Source: Neptunicella marina
GTDB taxonomy: Bacteria > Pseudomonadota > Gammaproteobacteria > Enterobacterales > Alteromonadaceae
Length of the DNA stretch: 64,000 bases
Direction of reading: 5' to 3'
Assembly: GCF_014270035.1 (NCBI RefSeq)
Contig: NZ_JACNEP010000001.1
Coordinates: forward strand, 186,001-250,000
Shown: one piece after another, positions 29,653 to 38,291 of the stretch
Numbering within the stretch: the first letter of the stretch is position 1
How the letters are laid out: each line of letters opens with the position of its first letter
Made by a program: the position numbers and the translations under genes
The notes under the pieces: generated by a model
The model's database searches: none
What the model was told of the DNA's origin: nothing
What the model saw: only the letters and a program-made list of their open reading frames with translations

Positions 29653-32600
29653 TTAACTAATCTGCATTACTTGCCTGATTTGCAGCCGTAATTGATCGTC
29701 GTGTCCCAATAACATTTGTTCAGCCCGATGAGCATTTACCGCCGGGCTGAATAAAAATCCTTGCACTAAATCACAGTTAAACACCAATAACTCCTGAAAT
29801 TGGTCAGCACTCTCCACCCCTTCTGCGACCACTTTCATATTTAATTCCCGTGCCAGATTAAATATATTTTTCAGCATCACTGCGGTTTTGTTGTCGGTCA
29901 GTATCGTATCAATAAAGGACTTATCTACTTTTAATACATCAATAGGTAATGTCGTCAGGTAATTAAGAGAAGAAAACCCGGTGCCAAAATCATCCAGTGA
30001 AATAGATATGCCCAGCGTTTTTAACTCGGTGAGGATCTGACGTGCTTGTTTAACATGCTCAAGCAAAGACGTTTCCGTGATTTCCAGCTCAATGCAGTTA
30101 CCTGGAATATCGTATTTATCTAACTGAGTACGTAATAATTTGAACATATCTGAACGGAATAATTGTGGCGCTGAGACATTAATCGCCACCGAACTGTTTT
30201 TCAGTAGTCCGCGGTGATACCACTCTGCCGCTTTTTGACAAGCATTGATGGTTACCCACTCTCCCAACTTTAAAATCAAATCAGATTCTTCAGCTAACGG
30301 AATAAATTCCGCAGGAGAGATCCAGCCATTTTCGGCGTCATTCCAGCGCAACAAGGCTTCAAAACCGCAGACACCACGCCCATTACACTGGACTTTAGGC
30401 TGAAAGTATAAATCAAGCAGCCCATGATTAAGTGCATGACGCAGCCGTGCTTCCATATTAATTCGTGATGTAACACGCTGGCTTAATTCCGGATTATAAA
30501 CATGGAACCGGTTTCGTCCGCCTTTTTTGGCCTCATACATCGCAGTATCCGCATTTTTTAGCAAGGTAATACTGTCCAGGCCATCACGTGGAAACGCAGT
30601 AATACCTATACTGGCAGACCCTTTCACCCAACGTTTATTAATATGATATCCACTGGATAACTTTGTACTAATACGGCTAATTTTCGCCTTAACCTGCTGA
30701 TTGTTAACATCGCCATTGATAATTAACGCAAATTCGTCTCCGCCTAAACGGGCCAGTTTGTCCTCAGAACCTTTATTTTCATTCAGTCGTTCTGCCGCCA
30801 TTAACAACAATTCGTCTCCGGCATTATGCCCCCACAAGTCATTCACCTGCTTGAAATGATCCAAATCCAGATAAAGCAATACAAACGGTTTTTTGTTTGG
30901 ATCATCTACCATTGAAGTAAGGTAATGATTAAACAAACGACGATTGGCCAGACCCGTTAATTGGTCGTAGTTTGCCAGTTGATTTAGCTCTTTAATTCGT
31001 AACTGACGAACAAAAATAATCCAGCCTATCGATATCGTGGTAATCAAAATCAACAAGTAAAAAACATATAACCACCAGGGGTTATTTATTTTAAAAGCAA
31101 ACTCAACACTACTAACGCTCCAGTCTCCGTTGCTGTTAGTTCCCTGCAACTGAAAATCATAGTTACCCGGCGGTAAATTGGTAAAATACACTTCGGTGCG
31201 GTTGCCAATATCCTGCCAGTTATCATCGTAACCATTTAACTTGTATCGATAGCGGTTTTTGGTGGGGGCAGTGTAATCCAGTGCAGCAAACGAAAAGCGC
31301 AACGCATTTTGATCGGATTCAAAATCAATTCGCTCACCCTGATTTATAACCTGACTGGTGAGAATTTTATTTGAGACTTCAATGTCGGTAATAACAACAG
31401 GTGCATCAAAAAATTCGTTGTAATCCCGCGTCGTATCGATCTTTAGCAATCCCTTATTTGAACCAATATATAATGCCTGCCCCATGGCACTAATAGATGC
31501 CTCAAGAAACTGCCAGTTAGGCATATTGATAATATTGGAATAGACGGTCAGCTTATGATTCTGAGTATCGATGCTGCCAACCTGGTTCACTGTGGTAAAC
31601 CAAAGCTGATTATGCTGGGTGTAATACACATTTTTAATACGTGTATCAATTTCAGGATCGGCGAGTGTGATATAGCTGGGTTCATTTGGCTCATGTGTTT
31701 TGGCATCGAATGTTACTTTAACCAGCCCCATGCCCTGGGTTGCAATCCAAACAGCGCCGGTATCATCCTCAGTAATACTATTAACACGAATTGTCTGCGA
31801 ACCATTGTCCCCCAAGTGTACATGAAAGATTTTTTCACGAATCGGATCAACCCGGTACATACCGTTGGAGGCCGCAATCAGTAAATCACCGTTTTTAGCC
31901 TGAACTAACTGATAAGGAAAGTTTCCAGCCATAACGTAAGGATCGTTATCCTGGTATAAAAAACGCTTAACCACGCGTTTTTCGATCAATGAGTACTGAC
32001 TAAGTCCGGTATAACGATTAGCCAGCCACAGATAATCACCATCCTGCACAATATCGTAAACTTCCCCATCTTGGATAGGTTCATTTTTAAGACTGTAAGT
32101 TTGAACAATTTCTCCGGTACTGGGATTTATCTGGCTTATCCCGTCATTTTGAGCAACCCAGATTGAGTCCTGTTTTCCCCGATGCACCGATACATTCCAG
32201 ATTTGCTGGGTATCGGAGTCATTTTTATAATCGATAATATGTGTCACGGTTTGTTGGCTTGGATCAATGCGCTCCAGAGACATATCCGTGGCAACCCAGA
32301 TATTGCCGTTACTGACTTCACTGCCCCATACGTTATTCGATACCAACCCCTTATTATTCAACGTTTTATAATAAAGCGTTGTACCCTCTTTCACCGGCGA
32401 ATAAAACGCCACGCCATTATGGGTGGATACCCAGACTAAATCCGAGCTATCGACGGCCAGATGATTAACCTGATTACCAGGTATTGAAGCATCACTGTAA
32501 GCATCATGCTGTAAATGCATAATGCTGTTTTTATTTAAATCAATAACACTGATGCCCTTGTTAAAATACCCCAGCCATAAGCGCTGGTAGCGATCGACAA

Positions 32601-33474
32601 CCAGCGACGAGATTTTATTTTCGGCTAATATCAGTGGCGAACTTGTGTCGGTCGAATAATGAGTAACCTTGTGGTTGTTCAAATCAATTGCAAATAATCC
32701 CGCACCTTCTGTCGCTACCCATAACGTATTTTGATGAATTAATAATTTATAAACCGGTCGGGATAACAACTTATCCAGCTGCTCATCGCCACTAAAAAAT
32801 GGCTGGACTTTACCATTGTCTTCAGACAAATATCCCAACCCTTCGCTGGTACCGACCCACAACGTATTATCATTTTGCTGCGCCAGAGACATCACCATAG
32901 ACATATTAAACTTGTCATCTACCGGCATTGATGTGAACTGTTCAGTGACGGGATTAAAATCAATCAATCCATTGCCGCTCCCAATCCAAATCTTATCGGG
33001 ACGAACAACTAACGCATTTAACAGCCAATTGGTGGGAATAGAGTCGGGATCTTCTGAATGAAGAAAGTGTTTAATGTGTCCGTTTAACTGAATTTTGTTT
33101 AAGCCGTCTTCTGTCGTCACCCACAAATTTCCCTGACTGTCTTCAACCATAGAGGTGACAAAATTATTGGTTAACCCTTTGCTGCTGCCGTGGGTATAAG
33201 ACAAGGTTTTAAAATGTTTGCCGTCATAACGGCTAATGCCAGAATCTGTTGCGATCCAGATATACCCGGATTTTTGCTGATAAATTCCCAGCACTTCAAC
33301 AGAAGGCAAACCATGACTGGCCGTCAAAGTAGAAAAACGATATTTAGTGGATATGGGATTGGCAAAACTCAGACTGCAAAACAACATCAACAATGCAGCA
33401 AAAAGCGTATTCCAGCCTTGACATCTGAACATCAATCTCGGAGAGATAACACAAAAAATTTTACTATCAGACAA
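29653..33474 (-). CDS. Propeller-sensor diguanylate cyclase/phosphodiesterase
   Basis: A 1,273-residue inner-membrane signalling protein. After an N-terminal membrane or signal segment (about residues 18-38) comes a two-component-regulator beta-propeller of about fourteen repeats (about 45-690; units such as 'GYIWIATDSGISRYDG'). Then a Y_Y_Y domain (about 715-780), a transmembrane helix (about 790-810), a GGDEF domain (about 830-990) and an EAL domain (about 1005-1255). Both active sites look intact: 'RLGGDEFAL' and 'FEALLRW' with 'DDFGTGFSSLNYL' and 'KVDKSFI'. The usual inhibitory RxxD site is absent before GGDEF. It should make and/or break cyclic di-GMP in answer to a periplasmic, perhaps glycan-type, ligand. 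Confidence 0.94.
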   Translation of the reverse strand: MSDSKIFCVISPRLMFRCQGWNTLFAALLMLFCSLSFANPISTKYRFSTLTASHGLPSVEVLGIYQQKSGYIWIATDSGISRYDGKHFKTLSYTHGSSKGLTNNFVTSMVEDSQGNLWVTTEDGLNKIQLNGHIKHFLHSEDPDSIPTNWLLNALVVRPDKIWIGSGNGLIDFNPVTEQFTSMPVDDKFNMSMVMSLAQQNDNTLWVGTSEGLGYLSEDNGKVQPFFSGDEQLDKLLSRPVYKLLIHQNTLWVATEGAGLFAIDLNNHKVTHYSTDTSSPLILAENKISSLVVDRYQRLWLGYFNKGISVIDLNKNSIMHLQHDAYSDASIPGNQVNHLAVDSSDLVWVSTHNGVAFYSPVKEGTTLYYKTLNNKGLVSNNVWGSEVSNGNIWVATDMSLERIDPSQQTVTHIIDYKNDSDTQQIWNVSVHRGKQDSIWVAQNDGISQINPSTGEIVQTYSLKNEPIQDGEVYDIVQDGDYLWLANRYTGLSQYSLIEKRVVKRFLYQDNDPYVMAGNFPYQLVQAKNGDLLIAASNGMYRVDPIREKIFHVHLGDNGSQTIRVNSITEDDTGAVWIATQGMGLVKVTFDAKTHEPNEPSYITLADPEIDTRIKNVYYTQHNQLWFTTVNQVGSIDTQNHKLTVYSNIINMPNWQFLEASISAMGQALYIGSNKGLLKIDTTRDYNEFFDAPVVITDIEVSNKILTSQVINQGERIDFESDQNALRFSFAALDYTAPTKNRYRYKLNGYDDNWQDIGNRTEVYFTNLPPGNYDFQLQGTNSNGDWSVSSVEFAFKINNPWWLYVFYLLILITTISIGWIIFVRQLRIKELNQLANYDQLTGLANRRLFNHYLTSMVDDPNKKPFVLLYLDLDHFKQVNDLWGHNAGDELLLMAAERLNENKGSEDKLARLGGDEFALIINGDVNNQQVKAKISRISTKLSSGYHINKRWVKGSASIGITAFPRDGLDSITLLKNADTAMYEAKKGGRNRFHVYNPELSQRVTSRINMEARLRHALNHGLLDLYFQPKVQCNGRGVCGFEALLRWNDAENGWISPAEFIPLAEESDLILKLGEWVTINACQKAAEWYHRGLLKNSSVAINVSAPQLFRSDMFKLLRTQLDKYDIPGNCIELEITETSLLEHVKQARQILTELKTLGISISLDDFGTGFSSLNYLTTLPIDVLKVDKSFIDTILTDNKTAVMLKNIFNLARELNMKVVAEGVESADQFQELLVFNCDLVQGFLFSPAVNAHRAEQMLLGHDDQLRLQIRQVMQIS

Positions 33475-33932
33475 AAGAAATCAACCCAAATATCCAAAAG
33501 CTACAACAGTTTGGCATTGACTAAGCCGGTTCACCAGAAGCGCGCGATTATACACCAGTTAATTGTATGTAAAAAACGCATATTTATCATATTAATTACA
33601 TAATGAAACCAATTGTTACGTTTGCTTTCCAACGGGATTATAAGTAACTGTTTTTAATTAACTTAATAACCAGAAACTCAACTTACTCAAAACATAAAAC
33701 ATTGATTTAGAGTGAGCATATACGTGTAAAAAAAGAGTAAAATATCATACAGAAACCAAAGGACAGACCAGTCATTATCGGTAAACCTGAATTTCCCAGG
33801 CAGGTAAAATGAAACTACTGAATAGATAAAGCAGATATCCAACACCGGACAAATCGTTATAACAGTTGAGGCTGTAGCTAAGTTACAACCCAGTTTGTAT
33901 TTGTCGCACTATTAAATTTGTCCACCCTGCAC

Positions 33933-33946
33933 ATGATCTAAATCAA
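33933..33946 (+). promoter_or_regulatory. FNR/Anr-type site upstream of cbpA
   Basis: ATGAT-CTAA-ATCAA, nine of ten consensus bases of TTGAT-N4-ATCAA. An AT-rich TATAAAATTATAAATA run begins about 8 bp downstream and supplies possible -10 elements. One of four similar sites in this region. Confidence 0.65.
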
Positions 33947-34007
33947 GGTTGTTATATAAAATTATAAATAGTGCAGTATTTGGTTGAATTAGGTGGCATT
34001 CTGAAGC

Positions 34008-34023
34008 GTCAACACGCGTTGAC
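34008..34023. repeat. Perfect 6-bp inverted repeat upstream of cbpA
   Basis: GTCAAC-ACGC-GTTGAC, followed seven bases later by CAGGT-GT-ACCTG (34030-34041). Size and spacing fit an operator for a dimeric regulator; which one is unknown. Confidence 0.5.
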
Positions 34024-34096
34024 TCGCATCAGGTGTACCTGACACCTTGTTAGTTCACTCTGACTTAATTTTGGTAAAACCTGCTAGGGTAACTAA

Positions 34097-35041
34097 ATGG
34101 AATTTAAAGACTATTACGCGATTCTGGGGGTCAGGGAAGACGCGGATCTGAAAGAGATCAAAAAGGCCTATCGAAAACTGGCCCTGACTTTTCATCCGGA
34201 TATGAACGCCGACGAAGGGGCTGAGGAAAAATTCAAGGAAGTGGCCGAAGCCTATGAGGTATTGAAAAATGCCGAGCGCCGGGCTGAATATGACGAGTTG
34301 CGTCGTTATGGTGGCACTAAAGGCTTTGAGCCCCCTCCTGACTGGCAACAGGGTAAGGGCTTTGACGGAAATGCCCGGGGACCATCCGGACAGGATTTTT
34401 CTGATTTTTTCAATTCCATTTTTGGCGGCGGTTTCAATCAGGCGCGTCATTCAGCGTCTGATGAAGCTTTTTCTTTTAAAGGCCAGGACGCTGAAATCGA
34501 AGTGCCAATATTTCTGGAAGATACTCTTGCCCAACATTCCCGTAATATTGAGTTCAGTATACCGACCTATGAAGGCGGACAAATCAGACACATTAAAAGA
34601 ACCCTGAAAGTGAAAATCCCGATGGGTGTCATGGATGGAGAACGTATTCGTCTGAAAGGTCAGGCTGGACCGGGTCATGGACAGGGACCTAATGGCGATC
34701 TGTATCTTCATATCCGCCTGGTTCCTCACCCTTTATTTGATGTGCAGGGCCATAATCTGCTGTTAACTTTACCAGTAAGTCCCTGGGAAGCGGCACTAGG
34801 AGCAAAAATTACCATACCGACGCTAAGCGGCAAAATCAATCTGACGATTAGCCCCAATAGCCAGACCGGACAAAAACTACGCATCAAAGGCAAAGGATTG
34901 AAAACTAAAACAGTCACCGGTGATTTATTAGTGATCCTGAAAGTCGTTATGCCGCAAACCAACAGTGAGGAAGCCAAAACATTATGGCAACGAATGGCGG
35001 ATAGCAGCCAATTCAATCCAAGAACAGAATGGAGCAACTAA
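34097..35041 (+). CDS. cbpA: DnaJ-family co-chaperone CbpA
   Basis: A 314-residue J-protein. The J domain is residues 1-70 with HPD at 'LTFHPDMNADEG'. A G/F-rich linker follows (about 75-125) and then two client-binding domains (about 130-300). There is no zinc-finger region, which separates CbpA from DnaJ. It recruits DnaK; E. coli CbpA also binds curved DNA. The partner inhibitor CbpM is encoded 1 bp downstream, confirming the call. The message is probably oxygen-regulated, as an FNR-type palindrome lies about 150 bp upstream. Confidence 0.95.
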   Translation: MEFKDYYAILGVREDADLKEIKKAYRKLALTFHPDMNADEGAEEKFKEVAEAYEVLKNAERRAEYDELRRYGGTKGFEPPPDWQQGKGFDGNARGPSGQDFSDFFNSIFGGGFNQARHSASDEAFSFKGQDAEIEVPIFLEDTLAQHSRNIEFSIPTYEGGQIRHIKRTLKVKIPMGVMDGERIRLKGQAGPGHGQGPNGDLYLHIRLVPHPLFDVQGHNLLLTLPVSPWEAALGAKITIPTLSGKINLTISPNSQTGQKLRIKGKGLKTKTVTGDLLVILKVVMPQTNSEEAKTLWQRMADSSQFNPRTEWSN

Positions 35042-35042
35042 C

Positions 35043-35342
35043 ATGGCAGAAACCACAATTGAAATTTCGGTCACAGAATTATATGCCGTTGAATATATCA
35101 CCCCCAAATTGGTGACCGAAGCTGTGGATTTGGGCATCGTCATCCCGATTGAAGGTGCCAGTGCTAAGGACTGGGTGTTTGATACCAACAGTGCACACTG
35201 GCTGAAAAAGGCCGCACGCTTGTATCTGGATCTGGAAATTGACTGGGTGGCAGTGTGTATGGTCATTGACTTATTAAAACAAAAAGAGCAACTGCTACGG
35301 GAAAATGCTCAATTACGAGCTCAATTACAGCGGTTTATTTAG
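35043..35342 (+). CDS. cbpM: Chaperone modulator CbpM
   Basis: A 99-residue protein of the MerR-like CbpM family. The order of 'VTELYAVEYITPKLVTEAVDLGIVIPIEG' then 'WVFDTNSAHWLKKAARLYLDLEIDWVAVCMVIDLLKQKEQLLRENAQLRAQLQ' matches CbpM, which binds the J domain of CbpA and blocks its action on DnaK. I use ATG 35043, 1 bp after the cbpA stop. The final helical part is leucine-zipper-like, giving a dimer. Confidence 0.92.
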   Translation: MAETTIEISVTELYAVEYITPKLVTEAVDLGIVIPIEGASAKDWVFDTNSAHWLKKAARLYLDLEIDWVAVCMVIDLLKQKEQLLRENAQLRAQLQRFI

Positions 35343-35532
35343 CCTCACAATTCAATACCGAATCGACAAACAAGGGATCAATCACCGCAGCACCGCGGAA
35401 AACGACTCTGCAACATAAGATTTGATGCAGACGCATTTGCGTCAGGTTGCCTTTGGTCAACAACCAGACACCAGTGAAAAGCAGAGCCAACGCCCTTAAT
35501 AGCGTCAGCAATATGGCTGAATACTTCAGGCG
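35343..35532. other. 190-bp gap between convergent cbpM and the metallo-hydrolase gene
   Basis: Holds one perfect short hairpin GACGCA-TT-TGCGTC at about 35431 but without a T-run, so not a clear terminator. Nothing else is recognisable. Confidence 0.4.
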
Positions 35533-36936
35533 TTAAAACGCGATACAATGGTTTTGTACCGCAATCTCAGCTTCAATATTTTTATCTGTCCAAAGTTTAT
35601 TGGATAGAGTATCCAGTGCAGTTGACTCGCCATGCACCAACATGATTCGCGGTGAACCTTTAAAATGTGAGACCCACTCAATTAACTCAGATTGTCCGGC
35701 ATGAGCTGAAAAGCCCCCTAATGTCTCAATACGCGCTTTCACCAGATAATCTTCACCAAATAATTTGATATGTTTTTTGCCGTCAACCAAAAGTCGACCC
35801 AGCGTCCCGCGCGCCTGAAAACCACAAAATATCACCGTACTGCGTGAATCCCAAATACGTTGCTTAAAGTGATGACGAATACGTCCCCCGGTACACATGC
35901 CACTACCAGCAATAATCAACGCCCCCTTACTGATTTTATTAATCGCCATCGAGTCCTGAGGTGATGAGGACAGTAACAGACGAGGAATAAAGTCCTTTAA
36001 AATTGAATGGGCCGCAGGACGTACTAATTTAATATCCTCTTTATCCAGTTGATTAAACCAGTGGTCATAAACTTTGGTAACCTCAATGGCCATTGGACTG
36101 TCCAGAATCACCTGCCAGTTTTGCAGGTCTCCCTGTTTGTATAACTGGCCTAAATAAAACAATAATTCCTGAGTACGCCCAACTGCAAAAGCGGGGATCA
36201 TAATGTTACCGCCCTTGTGTTCCGTTTCGCGGATAATAGTGCGTAACTGCTCCACCGTGTCTTCAATTGGACGGTGATTACGATCACCATAAGTGCCTTC
36301 CATTAACACCACATCAGCTTTTTCCAGAATTGTGGGATCATTCATCAAAATTGCACTTTTATTACCCAAATCACCGGAAAAAACCAATGTACGGCTTTTG
36401 CCTTTTTCCTCAATACAAAACTCTGTGATAGCGGATCCCAAAATATGCCCAGCATCATGGAATGTCACACTGGCGTTGGTTGCTACTTTAAATGGTTGTC
36501 CATAGGGATGTGCTTTACTCAGGGATAAGACTTTGGCTACATCCTGTTCAGTGTAAATAGGTTCAAGGGGCTCTTTACCGCGACGCAAACGACGACGGTT
36601 GGTGCGTTCCAAATCGCTTAAGTATAAATTGACTGAATCAAGCAGCATAACTTCCAGTAACTCCACTGTCGCAGAAGTAGCATGAATAACGCCGTTGAAC
36701 CCTTCATGTACCAGTTTTGGCAGCATACCACTGTGATCCAGATGGGCATGAGACAATACCACTGCGTTAATGCTAGCTGGTGCGAATTCAAAATACTCAT
36801 CAGGCAGGCGTTTGGCTGCGTTGCCCCCCTGATGCATGCCACAATCGAGCAAAATCCGCCCCAATTCCGGAGATTCGATCATATGACAAGAACCCGTTAC
36901 TTCTTGAGCTGCACCTAAAAATCTGACAGTTGCCAT
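35533..36936 (-). CDS. MBL-fold, beta-CASP RNA-processing metallo-hydrolase
   Basis: A 467-residue metallo-beta-lactamase-fold nuclease. The zinc motif 'SHAHLDHSG' is at about residues 58-66, 'GTYGDRNHRP' marks the beta-CASP insert, and 'SGMCTGGRIRHH' with the late 'GGFSAHAGQSEL' complete the RNA specificity (CPSF/YsiA-like) form. Such proteins act as RNA endo- or exonucleases. I use ATG 36936 (MATVRF), preceded by AAAGGCG; a longer reading to 36987 adds 17 unlikely residues. An FNR-type site lies 63-76 bp upstream, so expression under low oxygen is expected. Confidence 0.92.
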   Translation of the reverse strand: MATVRFLGAAQEVTGSCHMIESPELGRILLDCGMHQGGNAAKRLPDEYFEFAPASINAVVLSHAHLDHSGMLPKLVHEGFNGVIHATSATVELLEVMLLDSVNLYLSDLERTNRRRLRRGKEPLEPIYTEQDVAKVLSLSKAHPYGQPFKVATNASVTFHDAGHILGSAITEFCIEEKGKSRTLVFSGDLGNKSAILMNDPTILEKADVVLMEGTYGDRNHRPIEDTVEQLRTIIRETEHKGGNIMIPAFAVGRTQELLFYLGQLYKQGDLQNWQVILDSPMAIEVTKVYDHWFNQLDKEDIKLVRPAAHSILKDFIPRLLLSSSPQDSMAINKISKGALIIAGSGMCTGGRIRHHFKQRIWDSRSTVIFCGFQARGTLGRLLVDGKKHIKLFGEDYLVKARIETLGGFSAHAGQSELIEWVSHFKGSPRIMLVHGESTALDTLSNKLWTDKNIEAEIAVQNHCIAF

Positions 36937-36998
36937 GGATGATACGCCTTTATATTTTGTTGTAGTAAAACACCAGACCATAGCCAAATTTTAGGACA

Positions 36999-37012
36999 TG
37001 GATCTGTATCAA
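36999..37012 (-). promoter_or_regulatory. FNR/Anr-type site upstream of the metallo-hydrolase
   Basis: On the minus strand TTGAT-ACAG-ATCCA, nine of ten consensus bases. It lies 63 bp before the start codon of the beta-CASP gene. Confidence 0.6.
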
Positions 37013-37050
37013 ATTTAACTTAACTGCGATTGATTTTATGTTCCCCAAAA

Positions 37051-37476
37051 TCACACTTTCACTGCCAGCACATCACATTTAACACCGTGCAATACCGCAT
37101 TAGCAGTGGAACCTAATAACAATTTAAGACCTTTCTGACCGTGAGTTCCTATAACAATCAAGTCGGATTGATCTTCCTTAGCCCTCAGGTGAATTTCATC
37201 GGCAGCTTCACCCTCAGACGTGTAGACTTGCGTTAGCGGGATGTGGTTTTGCTTAGCAATATCCGATAACTTCTCTCTAGCCTGCTCTCTCCATTCAGTT
37301 AACATCTCTGCGCCAAAGGCATCACCTCCATAAGGACCGTAGTACCGATATGGATAAGCCACGTAAATCAGGCTTAATTGCTCAGGTGTCTCCACCAGTT
37401 TCAAGGCCCTTTCCAGGACAGGTTCATAAGTTGCGTAGGGATCTATAGCAACAAGAACTTTTTGATAACTATTCAT
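37051..37476 (-). CDS. Universal stress protein (UspA family)
   Basis: A 141-residue single-domain UspA protein. The ATP-binding signature G-x2-G-x9-G-(S/T) is complete in 'GTHGQKGLKLLLGSTANAVLHG' (about residues 108-129), placing it with ATP-binding UspFG-like members. It has the usual 'KVLVAIDPY' start. ATG 37476 is preceded by GGAG; a GTG four codons upstream is less likely. It lies between the FNR-site-bearing genes of the low-oxygen module, and UspA proteins are common FNR/Anr targets. I found no clear FNR site of its own. Confidence 0.93.
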   Translation of the reverse strand: MNSYQKVLVAIDPYATYEPVLERALKLVETPEQLSLIYVAYPYRYYGPYGGDAFGAEMLTEWREQAREKLSDIAKQNHIPLTQVYTSEGEAADEIHLRAKEDQSDLIVIGTHGQKGLKLLLGSTANAVLHGVKCDVLAVKV

Positions 37477-37488
37477 ATTATTCTCCAC

Positions 37489-37843
37489 TTAAGGTTAGTC
37501 ATTTATCGATACCTTCCGGATGTATACGGCTTATTTCCGGAGCTGATAACTCGGTGGTTACACTTAATGCCCTTATTCATTACGGTGTCATTGCATGGTA
37601 TGCCTTACCCTAACGTTCAGGGTCTGTACTGACCCATTTTTAACCAAATTACAGCCCTAATCATTTCAGAAGATAAAACACCGAATATCAAGATTGTCGC
37701 TAAAGATGCCAACCCGAATCATCAAACATCCAGATAGTAATCAACAGATTGCAGTGTTTGAAATAAACAATATTGATCCCAGTCAAGGTTTTATAATGTA
37801 TCAATACTAAAATAACTTAAAACAGCAACGCTTCGGTGAAATC
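37489..37843. other. 355-bp divergent control region between uspA and the 111-residue membrane protein gene
   Basis: Contains the FNR-type site at 37773 and a small hairpin GGGTC/GACCC followed by ATTTTT (37620-37640). No open reading frame is convincing. Confidence 0.5.
37773..37786 (+). promoter_or_regulatory. FNR/Anr-type site upstream of the membrane protein-pfk genes
   Basis: TTGAT-CCCA-GTCAA, nine of ten consensus bases. A TAAAAT at 37808 sits 28-29 bp from the site's centre, where a class II FNR promoter would have its -10 (activator centred at -41.5). Confidence 0.7.
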
Positions 37844-38179
37844 ATGAAATGGACTGTCGTGTTAGATATTCTGCTCGTTTTACTTGTGTTAGTTCTGACG
37901 TTCACAGGGCTATTGTTGACCAATACACTACCGCCAGGGAGTAGAAGACTCACAGTCTGGACACTGAACCGACACCAATGGGGTGACGTGCATTTTTACC
38001 TGTCAATGCTGTTTATCACTGGCCTTGTCTTACATCTCATAATGCATGTTCACTATATAAAATCAGTTATTGCTGGCAACAACTTGCGTTGGCAACGAAC
38101 AAGACTAATAGCCGCCGTTATGGTCATAACGATACTTATTGCTCTGACGGTCATGCCTTTAATTATGAAGCCTGACTAA
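37844..38179 (+). CDS. Small histidine-rich membrane protein, cytochrome b-like (DUF4405 type)
   Basis: A 111-residue integral membrane protein with three hydrophobic helices (about residues 5-27, 48-70 and 85-107). The second helix region carries H44, H50, H64, H68 and H70, a spacing like heme-b ligands in DUF4405/thiosulfate-reductase-like subunits. The segment 'RHQWGDVHFYLSMLFITGLVLHLIMHVHY' is the most telling. No redox partner is encoded next to it. It lies upstream of pfk, behind an FNR-type site. Heme binding is inference. Confidence 0.78.
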   Translation: MKWTVVLDILLVLLVLVLTFTGLLLTNTLPPGSRRLTVWTLNRHQWGDVHFYLSMLFITGLVLHLIMHVHYIKSVIAGNNLRWQRTRLIAAVMVITILIALTVMPLIMKPD

Positions 38180-38228
38180 ATTGTCAGTTTTACAATCATA
38201 AAAGCTGTCATTCAGAAGGTGGTGACAT

Positions 38229-38291
38229 ATGACGCATAACACTAATAACAACCTACATAAGTCCAGTCACAGAGGCACAACATGCGTATAG
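38229..38291 (+). CDS. Possible 20-residue leader peptide overlapping pfk
   Basis: An ATG at 38229 with a strong AAGGTGG ribosome site opens a 20-codon frame (MTHNTNNNLHKSSHRGTTCV) that ends at TAG 38289-38291, ten bases inside the pfk gene. The peptide is Asn-, His- and Thr-rich with no recognised family. It could couple translation to pfk or be a chance reading. Confidence 0.3.
   Translation: MTHNTNNNLHKSSHRGTTCV

Larger units (their letters stand above)
33475..34096. other. 622-bp intergenic region upstream of cbpA
   Basis: Contains the promoter of the convergently unrelated GGDEF-EAL gene (minus strand) and that of cbpA (plus). It holds the FNR-type site at 33933, an AT-rich TATAAA stretch downstream of it, and two short perfect palindromes before cbpA (34008-34023 and 34030-34041). 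The part from 33603 to 33930 is AT-rich with no open reading frame or clear RNA structure that I can see. Confidence 0.6.
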
